From Euphorbia lathyris (lineage: Eukaryota > Streptophyta > Magnoliopsida > Malpighiales > Euphorbiaceae), in the NCBI RefSeq assembly GCF_963576675.1, contig NC_088916.1, forward strand, positions 10,020,501-10,084,500: 64,000 nucleotides of DNA, read 5' to 3'. The notes under the pieces were generated by a model. It was not told the origin of the DNA, did no database searches, and worked only from the letters and a program-made list of their open reading frames with translations. Of this stretch, positions 22,878 to 33,189 are shown piece after piece. The translations under genes were made by a program, and so were the position numbers. The first letter of the stretch is position 1. Every line of letters starts with the position of its first letter.

Positions 22878-23557
22878 CTATCCTTCGCCCCTAATGCCCT
22901 CCTGGACTGCGGCGACTCCCTCATCTCCTCCGGTAGGAGGATCTACTTCAAGCGAATCCTCAACCCTTGAATCGGTAACCGCTTCAGTAACCTCTTCGGT
23001 GAGAGGTACCTCTTGCACAGGTTGAGAAACGGCTTGGGGTGCCTCTCCTTCCGCTCGGCTTCCAGCTTATCCCACTCCCCAGTTAAATCCTTTTCAGGGA
23101 TGGGAACTTTGGGACGGTTAAGTACTAGACCCTGATGCCCGTGCTCATAAGCCGCATGAATCCGCTCCCCATACCAGTAGATGCGGGCGCCATCTTCAGC
23201 CAAAATCTCCTCAACCCTCTTCTTTTGGGCCTCCTTGAAAGCAGCTAGGTCGTCGAGGGCTTTTTGCAGTTCATCGGACTTGGCCTGAAGGGATTTAAGG
23301 GCCTCCTCCTTCTCGCCCACGGCCTTCTGACAGGTGCCCTCTAGGACCTTCACCTTCCCTTGGACATCATCATAAAGCGACTTTTGAGTCGCCAATTCCG
23401 TACCAAGACTTTCCAACTCCTTAGCTCGCTCTGCATCCCTTCGGAGAATGCCCTCAGCGAAATTGATAATCTGCATATAACACGTCTCATAAATAAAAAT
23501 GGGCGAATAGAAATATGCGGTTACGATGAACACAAGATATTTGAAATAATCGGACAA
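22878..23557 (-). pseudogene. Antisense coiled-coil ORF of the Tat element, frameshifted
   Basis: Between pol and 3' LTR the minus strand encodes a heptad-rich segment: AERAKELESLGTELATQKSL, VLEGTCQKAVGEKEEALKSL and KSDELQKALDDLAAFKEAQK, a likely coiled coil, then a tail. The open frame from the ATG at 23557 runs to 22943. Around 23041-23052 a second frame takes over that reads acidic, Pro-rich residues (EVPLTEEVTEAVTDSR...) to a TAG at 22878-22880, so an indel probably split the original C-terminus. The first ~30 residues look intronic: TTATATGCAG at 23480-23471 is a good splice acceptor just before the coiled coil. Antisense ORFs in this position are known in some Tat elements; their function is unsettled. 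No domain name assigned. Confidence 0.5.
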
Positions 23558-23603
23558 AGACGAAGCGTCCCCTATAAAAAGACCCTAAAAGGGCTCTTGC
23601 TAG

Positions 23604-23618
23604 ACCAAGGGGGAGGCA
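23604..23618 (+). other. Polypurine tract, Tat element
   Basis: CCAAGGGGGAGGC just upstream of the 3' LTR, the usual plus-strand primer position. Confidence 0.5.
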
Positions 23619-23620
23619 TG

Positions 23621-24087
23621 TGATAACCCGCGAAGCCCAAAACGGGTTATATTCATTTCGCAAGCCCAGCCCATATTAAAGCCCCATGGGCTAAGATTGG
23701 ACGGGACCCGAATGAAGGAAGCGGGCGCAGCGAGTAAACCGCCCCGAATTCCTAAATGGAGCGTCAAGATTCCCACTCAGAACCACGTTCGTTGCCATGA
23801 AAGCCACGAAAGGGACATGGCCTAAAAAGGGGTAACCGCCCTCAGAACGTGGCCCACTAAGGAGTAACCGCCCTCGGCGGTTACCCAAAAAACACCTATA
23901 AAAGGCCTTAAGAATAAGGGGGGGAGGTACGTTCACATTTTTTCCCACAAAGCTATTGCTAAATTATAGACTCATTTTTACAAAAACTGACTTGATCGTC
24001 GGAGAGTTTTCCCGGAGATCCTGTCTCCGGTTTTGTTTTGCAGGTAACTCCGGCAAAGAATATCAAAGCGGATCCAGCAAGTTATCA
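23621..24087 (+). repeat. Tat 3' LTR
   Basis: 467 bp. Differs from the 5' copy at two C/T sites (AAATGGA versus AAACGGA; TTTACAAAA versus TTTATAAAA) and by one G in a G run (by eye). TATA at 23897-23904; palindrome at 23864-23884. Confidence 0.5.
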
Positions 24088-24092
24088 CAGTG
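24088..24092. repeat. Target-site duplication CAGTG, right
   Basis: Exact match to 15791-15795. Confidence 0.5.
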
Positions 24093-27075
24093 GGAGATAT
24101 TTCACTTATGTTAGACCATCATGTTTTGTTATTGAAAGATGTATTGTATATACCAGGAGTATATAAAAATGTAATATCTGTATCTAGTTTGACAAAAATG
24201 AATTATGAATTCCGATTTTGTAATAAAGCTTGTACAGTATATTTTGATAATGTGATTATCGGTTCTAGTGTTTTACATCGTGGTTTATTTTATGTTGATA
24301 AAAATATACCAAATAACAAAAATGAAAATAAGCAAGTTTTGCTTGGCAACCTAAAAGAGATGAATAATAATTCCACAGATAAACAATCAGAATTTAATTC
24401 AAAATATTTATGGCATCTCCGTCTATGACATATTTCTAGTAATAGACTCACTAAGTTGGATAAGATGGGAATTTTGAATCTAAATTCTCAATCTGATTAT
24501 TCAACATGTGGATCATGTTTACAGGGAAAAATGACTAGAAAACCATTTGTGGGACAAATGAAGAGAGCCAATGAAATATTAGAATTAATACATTCTAATG
24601 TTTGCGGGCCATTTAGTGAAATAGCTCGTGGAGGTTATCACTACTTCGTAACCTTTATTGATGATAAATCAAGATATGGTTATTTGTATTTAATGAAATA
24701 CAAATATGAAGTTTTTGAAAAATTCAAAGAATTCAAAGCCGAAGTAGAAAATCAAATTGGGAAAAATATTAAATCACTAAGGTCGGACCGAGGTGGTGAA
24801 TATATGAGTACTGAATTTGATGATTTCCTCAAAGAAAATGGAATTATCTCTGAACTCACTCCTCCTTACACACCACAACTAAATGGAGTGTCTGAAAGGA
24901 GGAATCGAACTTTGTTGGACATGGTTCGATCGATGATGAGTTATACTGATTTGCCTATCTCATTCTGGGGATATGCAATTGAGACAGCACTTTACATTCT
25001 CAACTGTGTTCCTTCTAAATCTGTTTCTACCACACCATATGAAATATGGGCTGGAAGGGCACCAATTTTGAATCATGTTAAAATTTGGGGTTGCCCTGCT
25101 TATATAAAAAAAGCAGAAAATAGAAAAATTAGAGGAACGGTCTACTAAAGGCCGATTTGTTAGATACCCTAAATCAAAAGGATATATGGGTTATTATTTC
25201 TATCTCCCTGATGAACAAATTGTTACTATCAGTAGGGATGCCATTTTTCTTGAGAAAGAGTTTCTGCAAGAAGGTGGTAAAGGTAGAAAGATTTTATTAG
25301 ATGAGGAATCATCTAATAAAGAAATCCAACATGCTGAACCAATGCAAATTGATCAGCCAGTTGAGCCTACCAAAACAACAGATATCATCACTCCAACTCT
25401 TAGGAGGTCTGAAAGGGTTTCACATCCTCCTGATAGGTATGGTTTAATTACTGACCACGAACAAGAGTTATTTGTTTTTGGTAGTACTGGCCATCCTGAT
25501 GATCCAGTTACTTATGAAGAAGCAGTATGTGATACTGAATCTTCTAAGTGGTTAGAAGCAATGCAAAGTGAGATTGATTCCATGTATAAGAATGAAGTTT
25601 GGGAACTTGTTACCCCACCTAAAGGAATAGTTCCTATAAGTTGTAAGTGGGTATTCAAACGCAAACTGAATTCTGAAGGAATTGTGGATACTTATAAAGC
25701 AAGGCTTGTGGCGAAAGGATATCGCCAACGGGAGGGAATTGATTTTGCAGAAACATTCTCTCCTGTAGCTATGTTTAAAAGTATTCGAATAATCTTATCT
25801 ATTGCAACACACTTTGATTTTGAGATTTGGCAAATGGATGTTAAAACTGCATTTCTCAATGGATTTCTTGATGAAGAAATCTACATGGAACAACCGAAGG
25901 GGTTTATATCCAAGGAAAGTTCTCAAGTGTGTAAGCTTAAGAGATCCATTTATGGACTTAAGCAAGCTTCAAGGAGTTGGAATAAAAGATTTGATGAAGC
26001 CATACAGGGTTATGAGTTTGTCAAAAATCTTGATGAGCCATGTGTTTACAAGAAGGTTAGTGGGAGAGCTATCACTTTCCTTGTCTTATATGTTGACGAT
26101 ATTCTGTTAATTGGGAATGATATTGGTATGTTAACTAATGTTAAGGTCTGGTTATCCTCTACCTTCTCTATGAAAGATTTGGGAGAAGCCGCCTATATTC
26201 TTGGTATTAAGCTTTATAGAAATAGAGCTAAAAGAATATTAGGGCTATCTCAAAAACTCTATTTGGAGAAAATTCTAAAGAGATTTAGAATGGAAGACTC
26301 CAAAAGAGGATTGATACCTGTTAGACATGGTTTGCAACTCTCCACGGAGCAATCACCTAAAACTCCAGCGGAGAGAGCAGAAATGGCTAAGATTCCTTAT
26401 GCTTCTGCTATAGGAAGTCTAATGTATGCTATGTTGTGTACAAGGCCAGACATTGCATTTGCTGTTAGTCTAACAAGCAGATATCAATCAAATCCAGGTA
26501 TGGCTCACTGGATTGTTGTTAAGGCTATCTTTAATTACTTGAGAAGAACTAAAGATATGATCTTAACATATGGAGGAGGTGATCTGTTAATTGAAGGCTT
26601 TATAGATTCTAGCTTTCAATCAGATAAGGAGAAACTTATATCCACTTCAGGATATGTGTTTAGATGTAATGGAGCTGCAGTTGTTTGGAAGAGTTCTAAA
26701 CAAGATACTGTAGCTGATTCCACTACTGAGGCTGAATATATTGCTGTCTCAAGTGCCGCTAAAGAAGGAGTGTGGTTGAAGAACTTTATCACCGAACTTG
26801 GTGTGGTTCCTTCTGTTGTTAGTCCAATCCCTTTGTATTGTGATAACAATGGAGCGATTGCACAATCCAAGGAACCAAGGTCTCACAAGAACTTCAAACA
26901 CGTGCTTAGGCGGTATCACTTAATCAGAGAAATTGTTGGACGAGGAGATATCTCGGTGCAGAAAATAGCATCAGCTGATAATCCAGCTGATCCATTTACT
27001 AAGCCAATGACTCAGTCACAGTTAGACCGTCATCTTGAGAAGATAGGTCTTAAATATTGTACTGAATGGCTCTAG
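24093..27075 (+). pseudogene. Copia pol, downstream part: integrase, RT, RNase H
   Basis: Resumes in phase after the Tat insertion. A GAG-pre-integrase segment ends at a TGA (24426-24428) inside WHLRL-HIS, where a Gly codon is expected. The integrase core reads LIHSNVCGPFSEI: Asn sits where the first catalytic Asp belongs. SLRSDRGGEY and GVSERRNRTLLDM keep the other two acidic residues. A 1-nt phase change near 25120-25130 (AGAAAAATTAG) separates integrase from RT. RT reads [29 protein letters not shown] and YVDDILLIG (near 26090). RNase H reads [36 protein letters not shown] and ADPFTKPM. The end TAG at 27073 is the family's normal position. Role: DNA copying and integration; this copy is dead by several lesions. 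Confidence 0.5.
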
Positions 27076-27076
27076 T

Positions 27077-27089
27077 GCTAGTGGGAGAT
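27077..27089 (+). other. Polypurine tract, copia
   Basis: TGCTAGTGGGAGAT ends directly at the 3' LTR start, the usual place of the plus-strand primer. Confidence 0.5.
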
Positions 27090-28545
27090 TGTAAGTGTTG
27101 TATGCCCTAGGTCATTCCTTTTGTATATTATACGGGGTGAATTTTGTATCCAAATGGCAGTTAATAATATATATGTATTCATGTGTAATTATTTGTATTG
27201 TTTAATTACTTAATGAATATATATACATTAGTCCAAAGATTATTTACAAAGAGATAATATTATTAAGAGTTAATAATAATGAGATATATTTCCTTGGTAA
27301 AATAATAATCTTAAATGTTCATAGTCGGTGAAAAATGAATTGGACACTCATCTATCCTTAGACTATCACCTCTGTTTATTTTCTCGATTAGTATGAGATA
27401 TTAATCAGAAACAGAAATCTCATTCTGTTTGATATGTTGATATCAGAATAAATATGTGGACATTCGAAGAGGCGAATGGTTCGAACTGTGACGTTAGATA
27501 ATAATTGCACAAAGGTTTACTCTTAGTCAACATAATTATTATCTAGGTCATAATAGTGCATATAGTCCTTTGACTTGAGGAAACTTAGTTGTTCTTGCGC
27601 AGGTAATTATAGTTTGTTCCTGCTTTGTACTGGGATCTTAATTCTGGTAATCCGGCAGTGAATCGCTATAGTTAGTTGTGTAGTGTAACAAGAGTTTGCT
27701 AATAGAGGATTCATTACTCTGAGTAAATAGAGATAAATCCTAAGATAGTTATTGATTAGTTTTTTGATGGAATGAGTTCCTCGCCAGGACAATAAGACTC
27801 ATCTGATGAGATCAGTATCAAGGAATGGTTCCTTGATGAGAGTCTTATTTTATCAAAGACTTAATCAATATTTCTTAGTATCTTGACGATTAGAGCTTGA
27901 CACTTTGTGGCACTAGTCAAGATCGGAATTTTTAATGAAAGGACTTTAGTGCATGGAAATTATGATCGATGGTTCATAATTAGTTTAATTATAAGTTCAA
28001 GTAACTTCATTCTTTAATTGGGACATCATGGCGCAGTGTGTTAGCTGGAGATCATGACCTTTAGAGGACTATAAGTATATATAAGCTAAGCTTATATAGG
28101 ATACACTTGTAGTACAAGGAATTGGATTCCTAACATAATTAATAAGTGTTATTATTATGCCTCTAATGCCAGTTAAAGATTAACCTAGAAAGTCACACAC
28201 ATACAAGTTGTTTGTATCAAGCTTTAGTTAAATTGATTAATTAAAAGTGTTTTAATTAATTGATTGACACAATTGAATATGTCAATGGGATTGACAAAAC
28301 ATTCTAACACTGTTTGATATTCAATTGAAATGAGAAAAATATAAATAATTATTCTTGCTCGATTTAAGTTAATGGCTTTTTCAAAATATAATAGTCAAGT
28401 GTTGACTATTGGAATTGAGAATTGTTTTAAGTTAACTCCTCTAAGATTTTATTAAAGGATATAATAGTAATTAATTAAATTCTTAATTAATTATTATTAT
28501 TATATTATATATATTTATTATTAATAATAATAATAATATTATTAT

Positions 28546-28591
<46 letters not shown>

Positions 28592-29090
28592 CTATAGAAT
28601 TAAAAGAGGATGGGGAAATGAACAGTGTCATTGAAAGATGAAGTAGGACACTACGTGTCCTACTCATCATTCATATATATATATATATAGGTTTTGTAAA
28701 GTTATCTTTAAAGATAACATTTTACAAAACCATATATATATACAATCAAATCAAAAGGGTTTTTGATTGTGTGGTTCAATTAACGTTGAGCAAGATTAAT
28801 CAGTTTCTTCGAGGTTTGATCTAATCGACTTAGTGGACTGATTAGAGGCTTCACCACTAGAGAAGCTTTAATACCTGATTGGAATTTACAAGAGGTATTT
28901 ATACCAATCTCGTAGTATAAATATCAATTTGATTATTAAAGAACTTAATGATCTTGGTTAAGGATTTGATGTCAAACATCGGATGTTTGACTGTTTATCA
29001 GAGTGATTGGATCACACTGATTGTTTGTTTAGGGAAATTTTTTGAAATTCGTCTCCTAAATACCAACATGCTTCCGCTTCAAATCCTTCA
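27090..29090 (+). repeat. Copia 3' LTR (2001 bp)
   Basis: Same as the 5' LTR apart from about 38 substitutions (by eye) and an extra segment at about 28588-28688. The stem-loop is retained at 27791-27849. Confidence 0.5.
28588..28688. other. Extra ~100-bp segment in the copia 3' LTR
   Basis: Absent from the 5' LTR and lying within an (AT)n run. It holds a perfect inverted repeat GTAGGACAC-TAC-GTGTCCTAC. Either a small element that targets AT repeats inserted here, or the 5' copy lost it by slippage. Confidence 0.5.
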
Positions 29091-29095
29091 AGGAC
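29091..29095. repeat. Target-site duplication AGGAC, right
   Basis: Exact match to 11602-11606. Confidence 0.5.
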
Positions 29096-30039
29096 ATCCT
29101 TATACAGCTACTGAAGTGGCTCAACTCTTTCTTGATAATGTATTCAAGCTCCATGGAATGCCGGCCTCCATAGTATCAGATAGGGATCCAATTTTTGTTA
29201 GTAGTTTTTGGACTGAAATGTTTAAACTACAAGGAGTGGAGCTGCTGAAATCAACTGCTTACCATCCCCAAACAGATGGTCAAACAGAGGTGGTTAACAG
29301 GTGTTTAGAAACTTATTTGCGTTGTATGTCTCATGCAAATCCTAAACAGTGGGTGAAATGGCTTTCTCTGGCCGAATGGTGGTACAACACTAGTTTTCAC
29401 ACTGCTATACAAATGACCCCCTATGAGGCAGTCTATGGGAGGCCACCTCCACTATATATTCCCTATTACCCTGGAGACTCCAATGTGGAATCAGTAGAAC
29501 AACTATTGCTGGACGGAGAAGTGGCATTGCAGGTGATGAAATTTTAGTTGCAGAAAGCTCAACACCGCATGAAGAAACAAGCTGACACCCACCGCTCAGA
29601 GAGAGAATTTGCCATTGGGGATTGGGTCTTTGTGAAGTTACAGCCTTATAGACAGCAGTCAGTGGTTCAACGCCAAAACCAAAAACTATCACCTTTGTAC
29701 TACGGTCCTTATCAGGTTGAAGATAGAATTGGCCGGGTCGCTTATAAGCTTCAATTACCAGCTGGTACTACTGTGCACCCCGTTTTTCATGTCTCACAAC
29801 TGAAGAAGAAGAAGATATCTGAAGCAGTGGTGGTCTCAACTGAACTTTTTGGCAACTACATTCAACCTCCAGCTCCTGTAGTGATTCTGGATCGGAAGAT
29901 GGTGAAGAGAGGCAATAGAGCTGCCACCAAGGTTCTGGTTTAGTGGACGGACAAGGGACCAGATGAGGCCACCTGGGAATTTGCTTATGATTTGGCTCAG
30001 AGGTTCCCTGACTTTGACCTTGAGGACAAGGTTCCTTAA
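29095..30039 (+). pseudogene. Chromovirus integrase 3' part and chromodomain
   Basis: The frame continues the gene cut at 11606, starting HPYTATEVAQLF. The integrase core has IVSDRDPIF (second Asp) and STAYHPQTDGQTEVVNR (catalytic Glu). A TAG at 29545 follows ALQVMKF; downstream GDWVFVKLQPYRQQSV and YYGPYQVEDRIGRVAYKL are the C-terminal integrase domain. A second TAG at 29941 sits inside the closing chromodomain, which continues WTDKGPDEATWEFAYDLAQR and ends at TAA 30037-30039. Chromodomains bind histone marks and steer insertion into heterochromatin. Both stops are one C-to-T step from CAG. Upstream Met codons at 28948 and after belong to the copia LTR and are not real starts. Confidence 0.5.
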
Positions 30040-30051
30040 AGGGGAGTGAGT
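30038..30051 (+). other. Polypurine tract, chromovirus
   Basis: AAAGGGGAGTGAG immediately before the 3' LTR. It overlaps the end of the pol stop codon. Confidence 0.5.
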
Positions 30052-30296
30052 TCATATATGGATTAATTAGAGCAGTGTCGTTTTACTTGTTAGCTTGGCG
30101 TTTTGGGTATTTGAATAAGTTAAGAGTCTGTTAAAGGAAGTTACAGGTGTCCTGTTTTCCTTATTCTGTTGTAGCAGTCTCCAGGTTAGAAGGGTCATAT
30201 ATTCTCTGAGCTCATACCTTTCTCATGAATGAAATCAGCTAAGTTTTTCTCTCTCTCAAATCTCCGTTTCTTCTTCTAGAAAATTGTCTGGTATCA
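30052..30296 (+). repeat. Chromovirus 3' LTR
   Basis: 245 bp. The terminal TG has become TC, and TAATG of the 5' copy is missing. Ends GTATCA before the AGTTT duplication at 30297-30301. Confidence 0.5.
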
Positions 30297-30301
30297 AGTT
30301 T
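30297..30301. repeat. Target-site duplication AGTTT, right
   Basis: Exact match to 7728-7732. Confidence 0.5.
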
Positions 30302-30451
30302 GGCTTCTCCTTCTCCGCCGCCGTGCATCGGTGAAATGTCATCGGCGTTCCCTTTGCTAAAACATACTGCAACTCGACCACGTTTTGATTCGTCTACAAC
30401 CTTAAATCGTGATAGTCATGAACTCATACAAAATTAACCTCACACTGATCG

Positions 30452-30692
30452 ATTTGCAGCCGCTGTATTTGCCGGTAATTTTCATTTCGTAATTAATTTT
30501 TCCGCTGTTGTTTGCTTCACTTGTGACTTTATTTTACTTCTTCGCTTTCCCACAGTGATAGACCCCGGGGATGAAGTTTTGCTGTTTGACCCTTCTTTTC
30601 CTTCTTAACGAGGAGGCGTGTATCAGAAAGGTTTTGAAGCAATCCTTTTCCTTCTTAACGAGGAGGCGTGTATTAGAAAGGTTGAAGGAATC
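30452..30692 (+). pseudogene. Aminotransferase (class I/II, PLP fold) fragment with an intron
   Basis: Exon end reads FAAAVFA, then an intron starting GTAATTTTC and ending TTTCCCACAG near 30554, then VIDPGDEVLLFDPSFPS and a stop. After a local tandem duplication, another frame reads EEACIRKVEGIP, which is the expected continuation (family pattern FDPSF.. YEACI). In fold-type I aminotransferases this is the stretch after the first glycine-rich turn in the large domain. Catalytic Lys and most of the enzyme are absent. Sister fragments stand at about 36840-37034 and 58300-58492. Exact enzyme unknown. Confidence 0.5.
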
Positions 30693-30821
30693 CCTGTAAG
30701 TTTTTCTTTGGCACTTTGTGTTTTGATTCTGAATTGAGCTGAAGATTTCTAGTAATTATTGTCATAAGAATTTTGAAGTTCTTTAAATAATGGTATTTAC
30801 TTCAGGTATTCGTGGGGTTTT

Positions 30822-30953
30822 CTCGAGCCTTGGCGCTATAAACGTTGTTGTTGTTGTGTCACGGGTTCGAGTCTGAGTCTTAGGAGGGAAGGTTTGTCTC
30901 CGATACACCCACCACAAACCCCTCCCTGGACCCTTCCGGTGCACCGCCCTTTT
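30822..30953 (+). mobile_element. Au-like SINE in block B
   Basis: A 132-bp insert absent from copy D. It has a pol III box B GGTTCGAGTC (30864-30873) and ends with GGACCCTTCCGGTGCACCG, like the 3' part of plant Au SINEs. It is flanked by near-identical duplications ATTCGTGGGGTTTT (30808-30821) and ATTCGTGGGGTCTTTT (30954-30969). The head (box A region) looks short or degraded. Confidence 0.5.
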
Positions 30954-31566
30954 ATTCGTGGGGTCTTTTACTGGCTGAACAAAGCTCTGATATTAAAGAG
31001 GTAAGGGGACTAAGGATTCTATTTACGATGAATTAGCATTTTTTTTCATGGTATTTTGAATAGTCAGTAGAGTAGAAATTCAATTTGTTGTACGAAATAG
31101 AGGAAGCAGGAGTAGTTCTTATTATTGTTCTTTGAATGACATCCCCAATTTTGGTAGTTGAAGTTGGCTACCACAAGGAACAATTAAGAACCAAAAAGAT
31201 AACTATTATACTTATTTTCTTACCTGTTTTCCTTCCATTGTGAATGACAAATTTCAAGTTTGGCCTGCCATTTATTTATAGGACATGTTAGCTTCTTGAG
31301 CACTAAACTGTAGGACTTCAACAGTTTGTATGATTTTGAACATCTTAACCACTGAGCTCCAATTTTAAAAAGCCAACTTTTGTATAATTTTTTAATTTCT
31401 ATGCAGCCAATGGGATGGAAACTACCAAATGGAAGCAACCTTCCAGCCTTAACTGGTAATAGTTTGCCTGATCTCGATTTTCGACTTTGAGCTTATTATC
31501 TTCATGCCTCAAATAAGACAACTATATATTGCTTCCTTTTTTCTTTGGGATATGCTATCAAAATAG

Positions 31567-31840
31567 GCTTATGTTTTTCGAGGAACTATTAATTTAGGCT
31601 TAACGTTTAAAAAAGAGTACCAATTTAGGCCTCGATAACAAAACGTGACACATCATTCATATTATTCATATTATTCGGTTAAGTTTCTTCAATTGTACAT
31701 GAAAAGAGAAATCTTATCTGAGTAATATGAATAATATGTTGTATTTTATTATCGAGTCCTAACTTGGTACTCTTTTTTAAAAATTAAGCCTACATTGATG
31801 TTATTTTGAACGTGGAGCCTATTTTGGTACCTTATCCCTT
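31567..31840. mobile_element. Fold-back MITE, family S, copy 2
   Basis: Arms TTAGGCTTAACGTTTAAAAA / CCTCGATAACAAAACGTGAC and their complements (TTATCGAGTCCTAACTTGG, TTTTTTAAAAATTAAGCC) flank a centre rich in ATTATTCATATTATTC. Same family as 2013-2290. Confidence 0.5.
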
Positions 31841-32821
31841 TTTCTTTTATGTTGAATAACTGTTGTTGATAATGGATGCATTTCTGGATCCGAAATGATT
31901 TGGTTTAAGCTTTATATTGTCAACTTGTTTCGTTATAGCATATGCTATGCATCATCATTTGACATGCATTAGATCTTACTGAATAAACTGGCAGCAGTTA
32001 GAAACGCAGAATATTGCACTTGTTTTTCTCGGTAGAAGCGTGAAGTATGATTGTTTCGTATATTTACAGATGCTCATTGTTAGCACTTTCAAATGCTTGT
32101 GCTCTTTCTTTGTCATTGCTCTTGGACTGATTGAAATTGAATAGATAACTAAATGATGTTTGAATTCTAAATATGTTTCGTTGTTCTCAAGTTGCTGATC
32201 TTTCAACTCCTTTGATGAGCTTCTGGTTAGAGTAAGAGCTTGATTCTCTCTGGGTTGGTGTTCTTAAATTCGATCAGGGAAATTGGGAAGAAAGTCTGAA
32301 AGACTCTGTCTTTGCATTTCTCAGAGCTTAAAGCTGCAAATCTTTTGCCACAAAAATGGAAGACAGAGAGACTCAAAATTGTCAACTCTGCAGCAACATC
32401 AGATAACTTTGTTTCTATTGAACTGAGGTTAAACTCTATGCCTTCTTCTCGGGATCAGCAGCTAGCAATCAGCAATCCAACACCTCAGTGGACGGATCGA
32501 CATTCACAAGCTGAATAGGAAGTTCTGGAGCAATGGATGTGAGTCATGAAAATAGACTGTTGTTTTTTCAGTAATGTAGGTTCATCAGTTACTTTCAACC
32601 GTCCATGGTAATATAATACCATACCTGTCCAGTTTTCGTTTCAGTTTCGAATTTAGAATAATCAGAAATGATCTGTAAGCTTGCATTGCTGCTTGTTGTG
32701 TTAGTTGTGATATATAGATCTGTAAGCTTGCATTGATGCTATCTATTCTGGTGGTGTTAGTTGTGATATCCAAGTAGTTTCAGGTTTCTGCTGCTGCTTG
32801 TTGTCACAAGCCACTGCAGGG
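31841..32821 (+). other. Unassigned stretch downstream of block B
   Basis: A 68-codon frame at 32312-32518 (start MHFSELKAANLLPQKWK) has no domain I recognise. Local repeats of TGTAAGCTTGCATTG and GTTAGTTGTGATAT occur at 32670-32770. It is probably more of the duplicated block or its insertion site. Confidence 0.5.
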
Positions 32822-32925
32822 GTAATTTACACTTGTTGTCCCTAAATTATGCATTAAGTAACAATATTGTCCTGAAATCTTTCATATTAAACAATCAAGT
32901 CCTTCAAATTATCATACAAATCTAG
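32822..32925. mobile_element. Possible half-MITE beginning GGGGTAATTTACAC
   Basis: GGGGTAATTTACACTTGTTG followed by TTAAACAATCAAGTCC resembles one arm of the fold-back MITEs that speak of TGGCC-type repeats elsewhere in the window, but no partner arm was found. Weak call. Confidence 0.5.
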
Positions 32926-32981
32926 AAGAATTGGACATTTATGCTTACATGAGATGTATGGATAGTTTGAATTTTTCTGGC

Positions 32982-33162
32982 AGTAAAAGAAATAATTCTC
33001 TCTGGAATCTCTTTGTTCCTCCTAAGGTTAAGAACTTATTATGGATAGCTCTCTCTTCTTGCCTTCCCAATTTAACAGCTTTGAGAAATTGACATGTCCG
33101 TGTTGAGGTTATTTTCCCTATCTGTAATCAAGAACAACACGTTTTGTTCCGGCTAGCCCCCC
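32982..33162 (+). pseudogene. LINE ORF2 remnant (zf-RVT zinc-binding region)
   Basis: The frame reads NNSLWNLFVPPKVKNLLWIA, then LSSCLPNLTALRN, a TGA, and HVRVEVIFPICNQEQHVLF. The W..(V)PPKVK.(F/L)LW..L...LP pattern and the following C..C..H remnant are those of the zf-RVT region at the C-terminus of plant LINE reverse transcriptases. Only about 60 residues remain with one stop, so it is a relic. It lies on the plus strand, far from the LINE ORF1 at the left edge, and need not belong to it. Confidence 0.5.
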
Positions 33163-33189
33163 TTAGTTTGATTTGGCATCACAGTTTCT

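Larger units (their letters stand above)
15796..24087 (+). mobile_element. Ty3/gypsy Tat-lineage element, innermost of the nest
   Basis: 8.3 kb, LTRs 466 and 467 bp (TGATAACCCG to GTTATCA), exact CAGTG duplications. Gag-pol has protease, RT, RNase H, a second RNase H-like domain and integrase. The doubled RNase H and a long region between integrase and 3' LTR are known traits of the plant Tat lineage. That region holds an 83-bp tandem array and an antisense frame. LTRs differ by two C/T substitutions and one G-run length change (by eye), so insertion is recent, yet gag-pol has six in-frame stops and one frameshift. Confidence 0.5.
11607..29090 (+). mobile_element. Ty1/copia element nested in the chromovirus and itself interrupted
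   Basis: LTRs of 1886 and 2001 bp begin TGTAAGTG and end CCTTCA, with exact AGGAC duplications outside. Domain order gag, protease, integrase, RT, RNase H marks Ty1/copia. A Tat gypsy element sits at 15796-24087, between protease and integrase. By eye about 38 substitutions separate the LTRs (about 2%), plus a ~100-bp extra segment in the 3' LTR. Pol holds a stop, a frameshift and a lost integrase catalytic Asp. Confidence 0.5.
7733..30296 (+). mobile_element. Ty3/gypsy chromovirus, split by a nested Ty1/copia element
   Basis: Full-length element of about 5.1 kb of its own sequence. Parts: 5' LTR 7733-7982, primer site, gag-pol 8051-11606 and 29095-30039, purine tract, 3' LTR 30052-30296, flanked by exact AGTTT duplications. 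Domain order gag, protease, RT, RNase H, integrase, chromodomain is diagnostic of Ty3/gypsy chromoviruses. The copia element at 11607-29090 interrupts the integrase. The two LTRs differ by about five substitutions and one 5-bp gap over 245 bp (by eye). Confidence 0.5.
30302..31560 (+). repeat. Gene-fragment block, copy B, right part
   Basis: Resumes the block cut at 7733. It parallels 58165 onward of copy D, with aminotransferase pieces and an internal 49-bp-scale duplication around TTTTCCTTCTTAACGAGGAGG (without its last base) at about 30587-30690. The end (31400-31500, GGGATGGAAACTACC, then TTGAGCTTATTATCTTC) matches 60004 and 60250 of copy D. Confidence 0.5.

Noticed and set aside
28948..29094. 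Met codon upstream of the chromovirus integrase remainder as a gene start
   Set aside because: It lies in the copia 3' LTR; the frame is joined to integrase only by the insertion.
32312..32518. 68-codon frame as a host gene exon
   Set aside because: No recognised family and no supporting splice context; left as unassigned.
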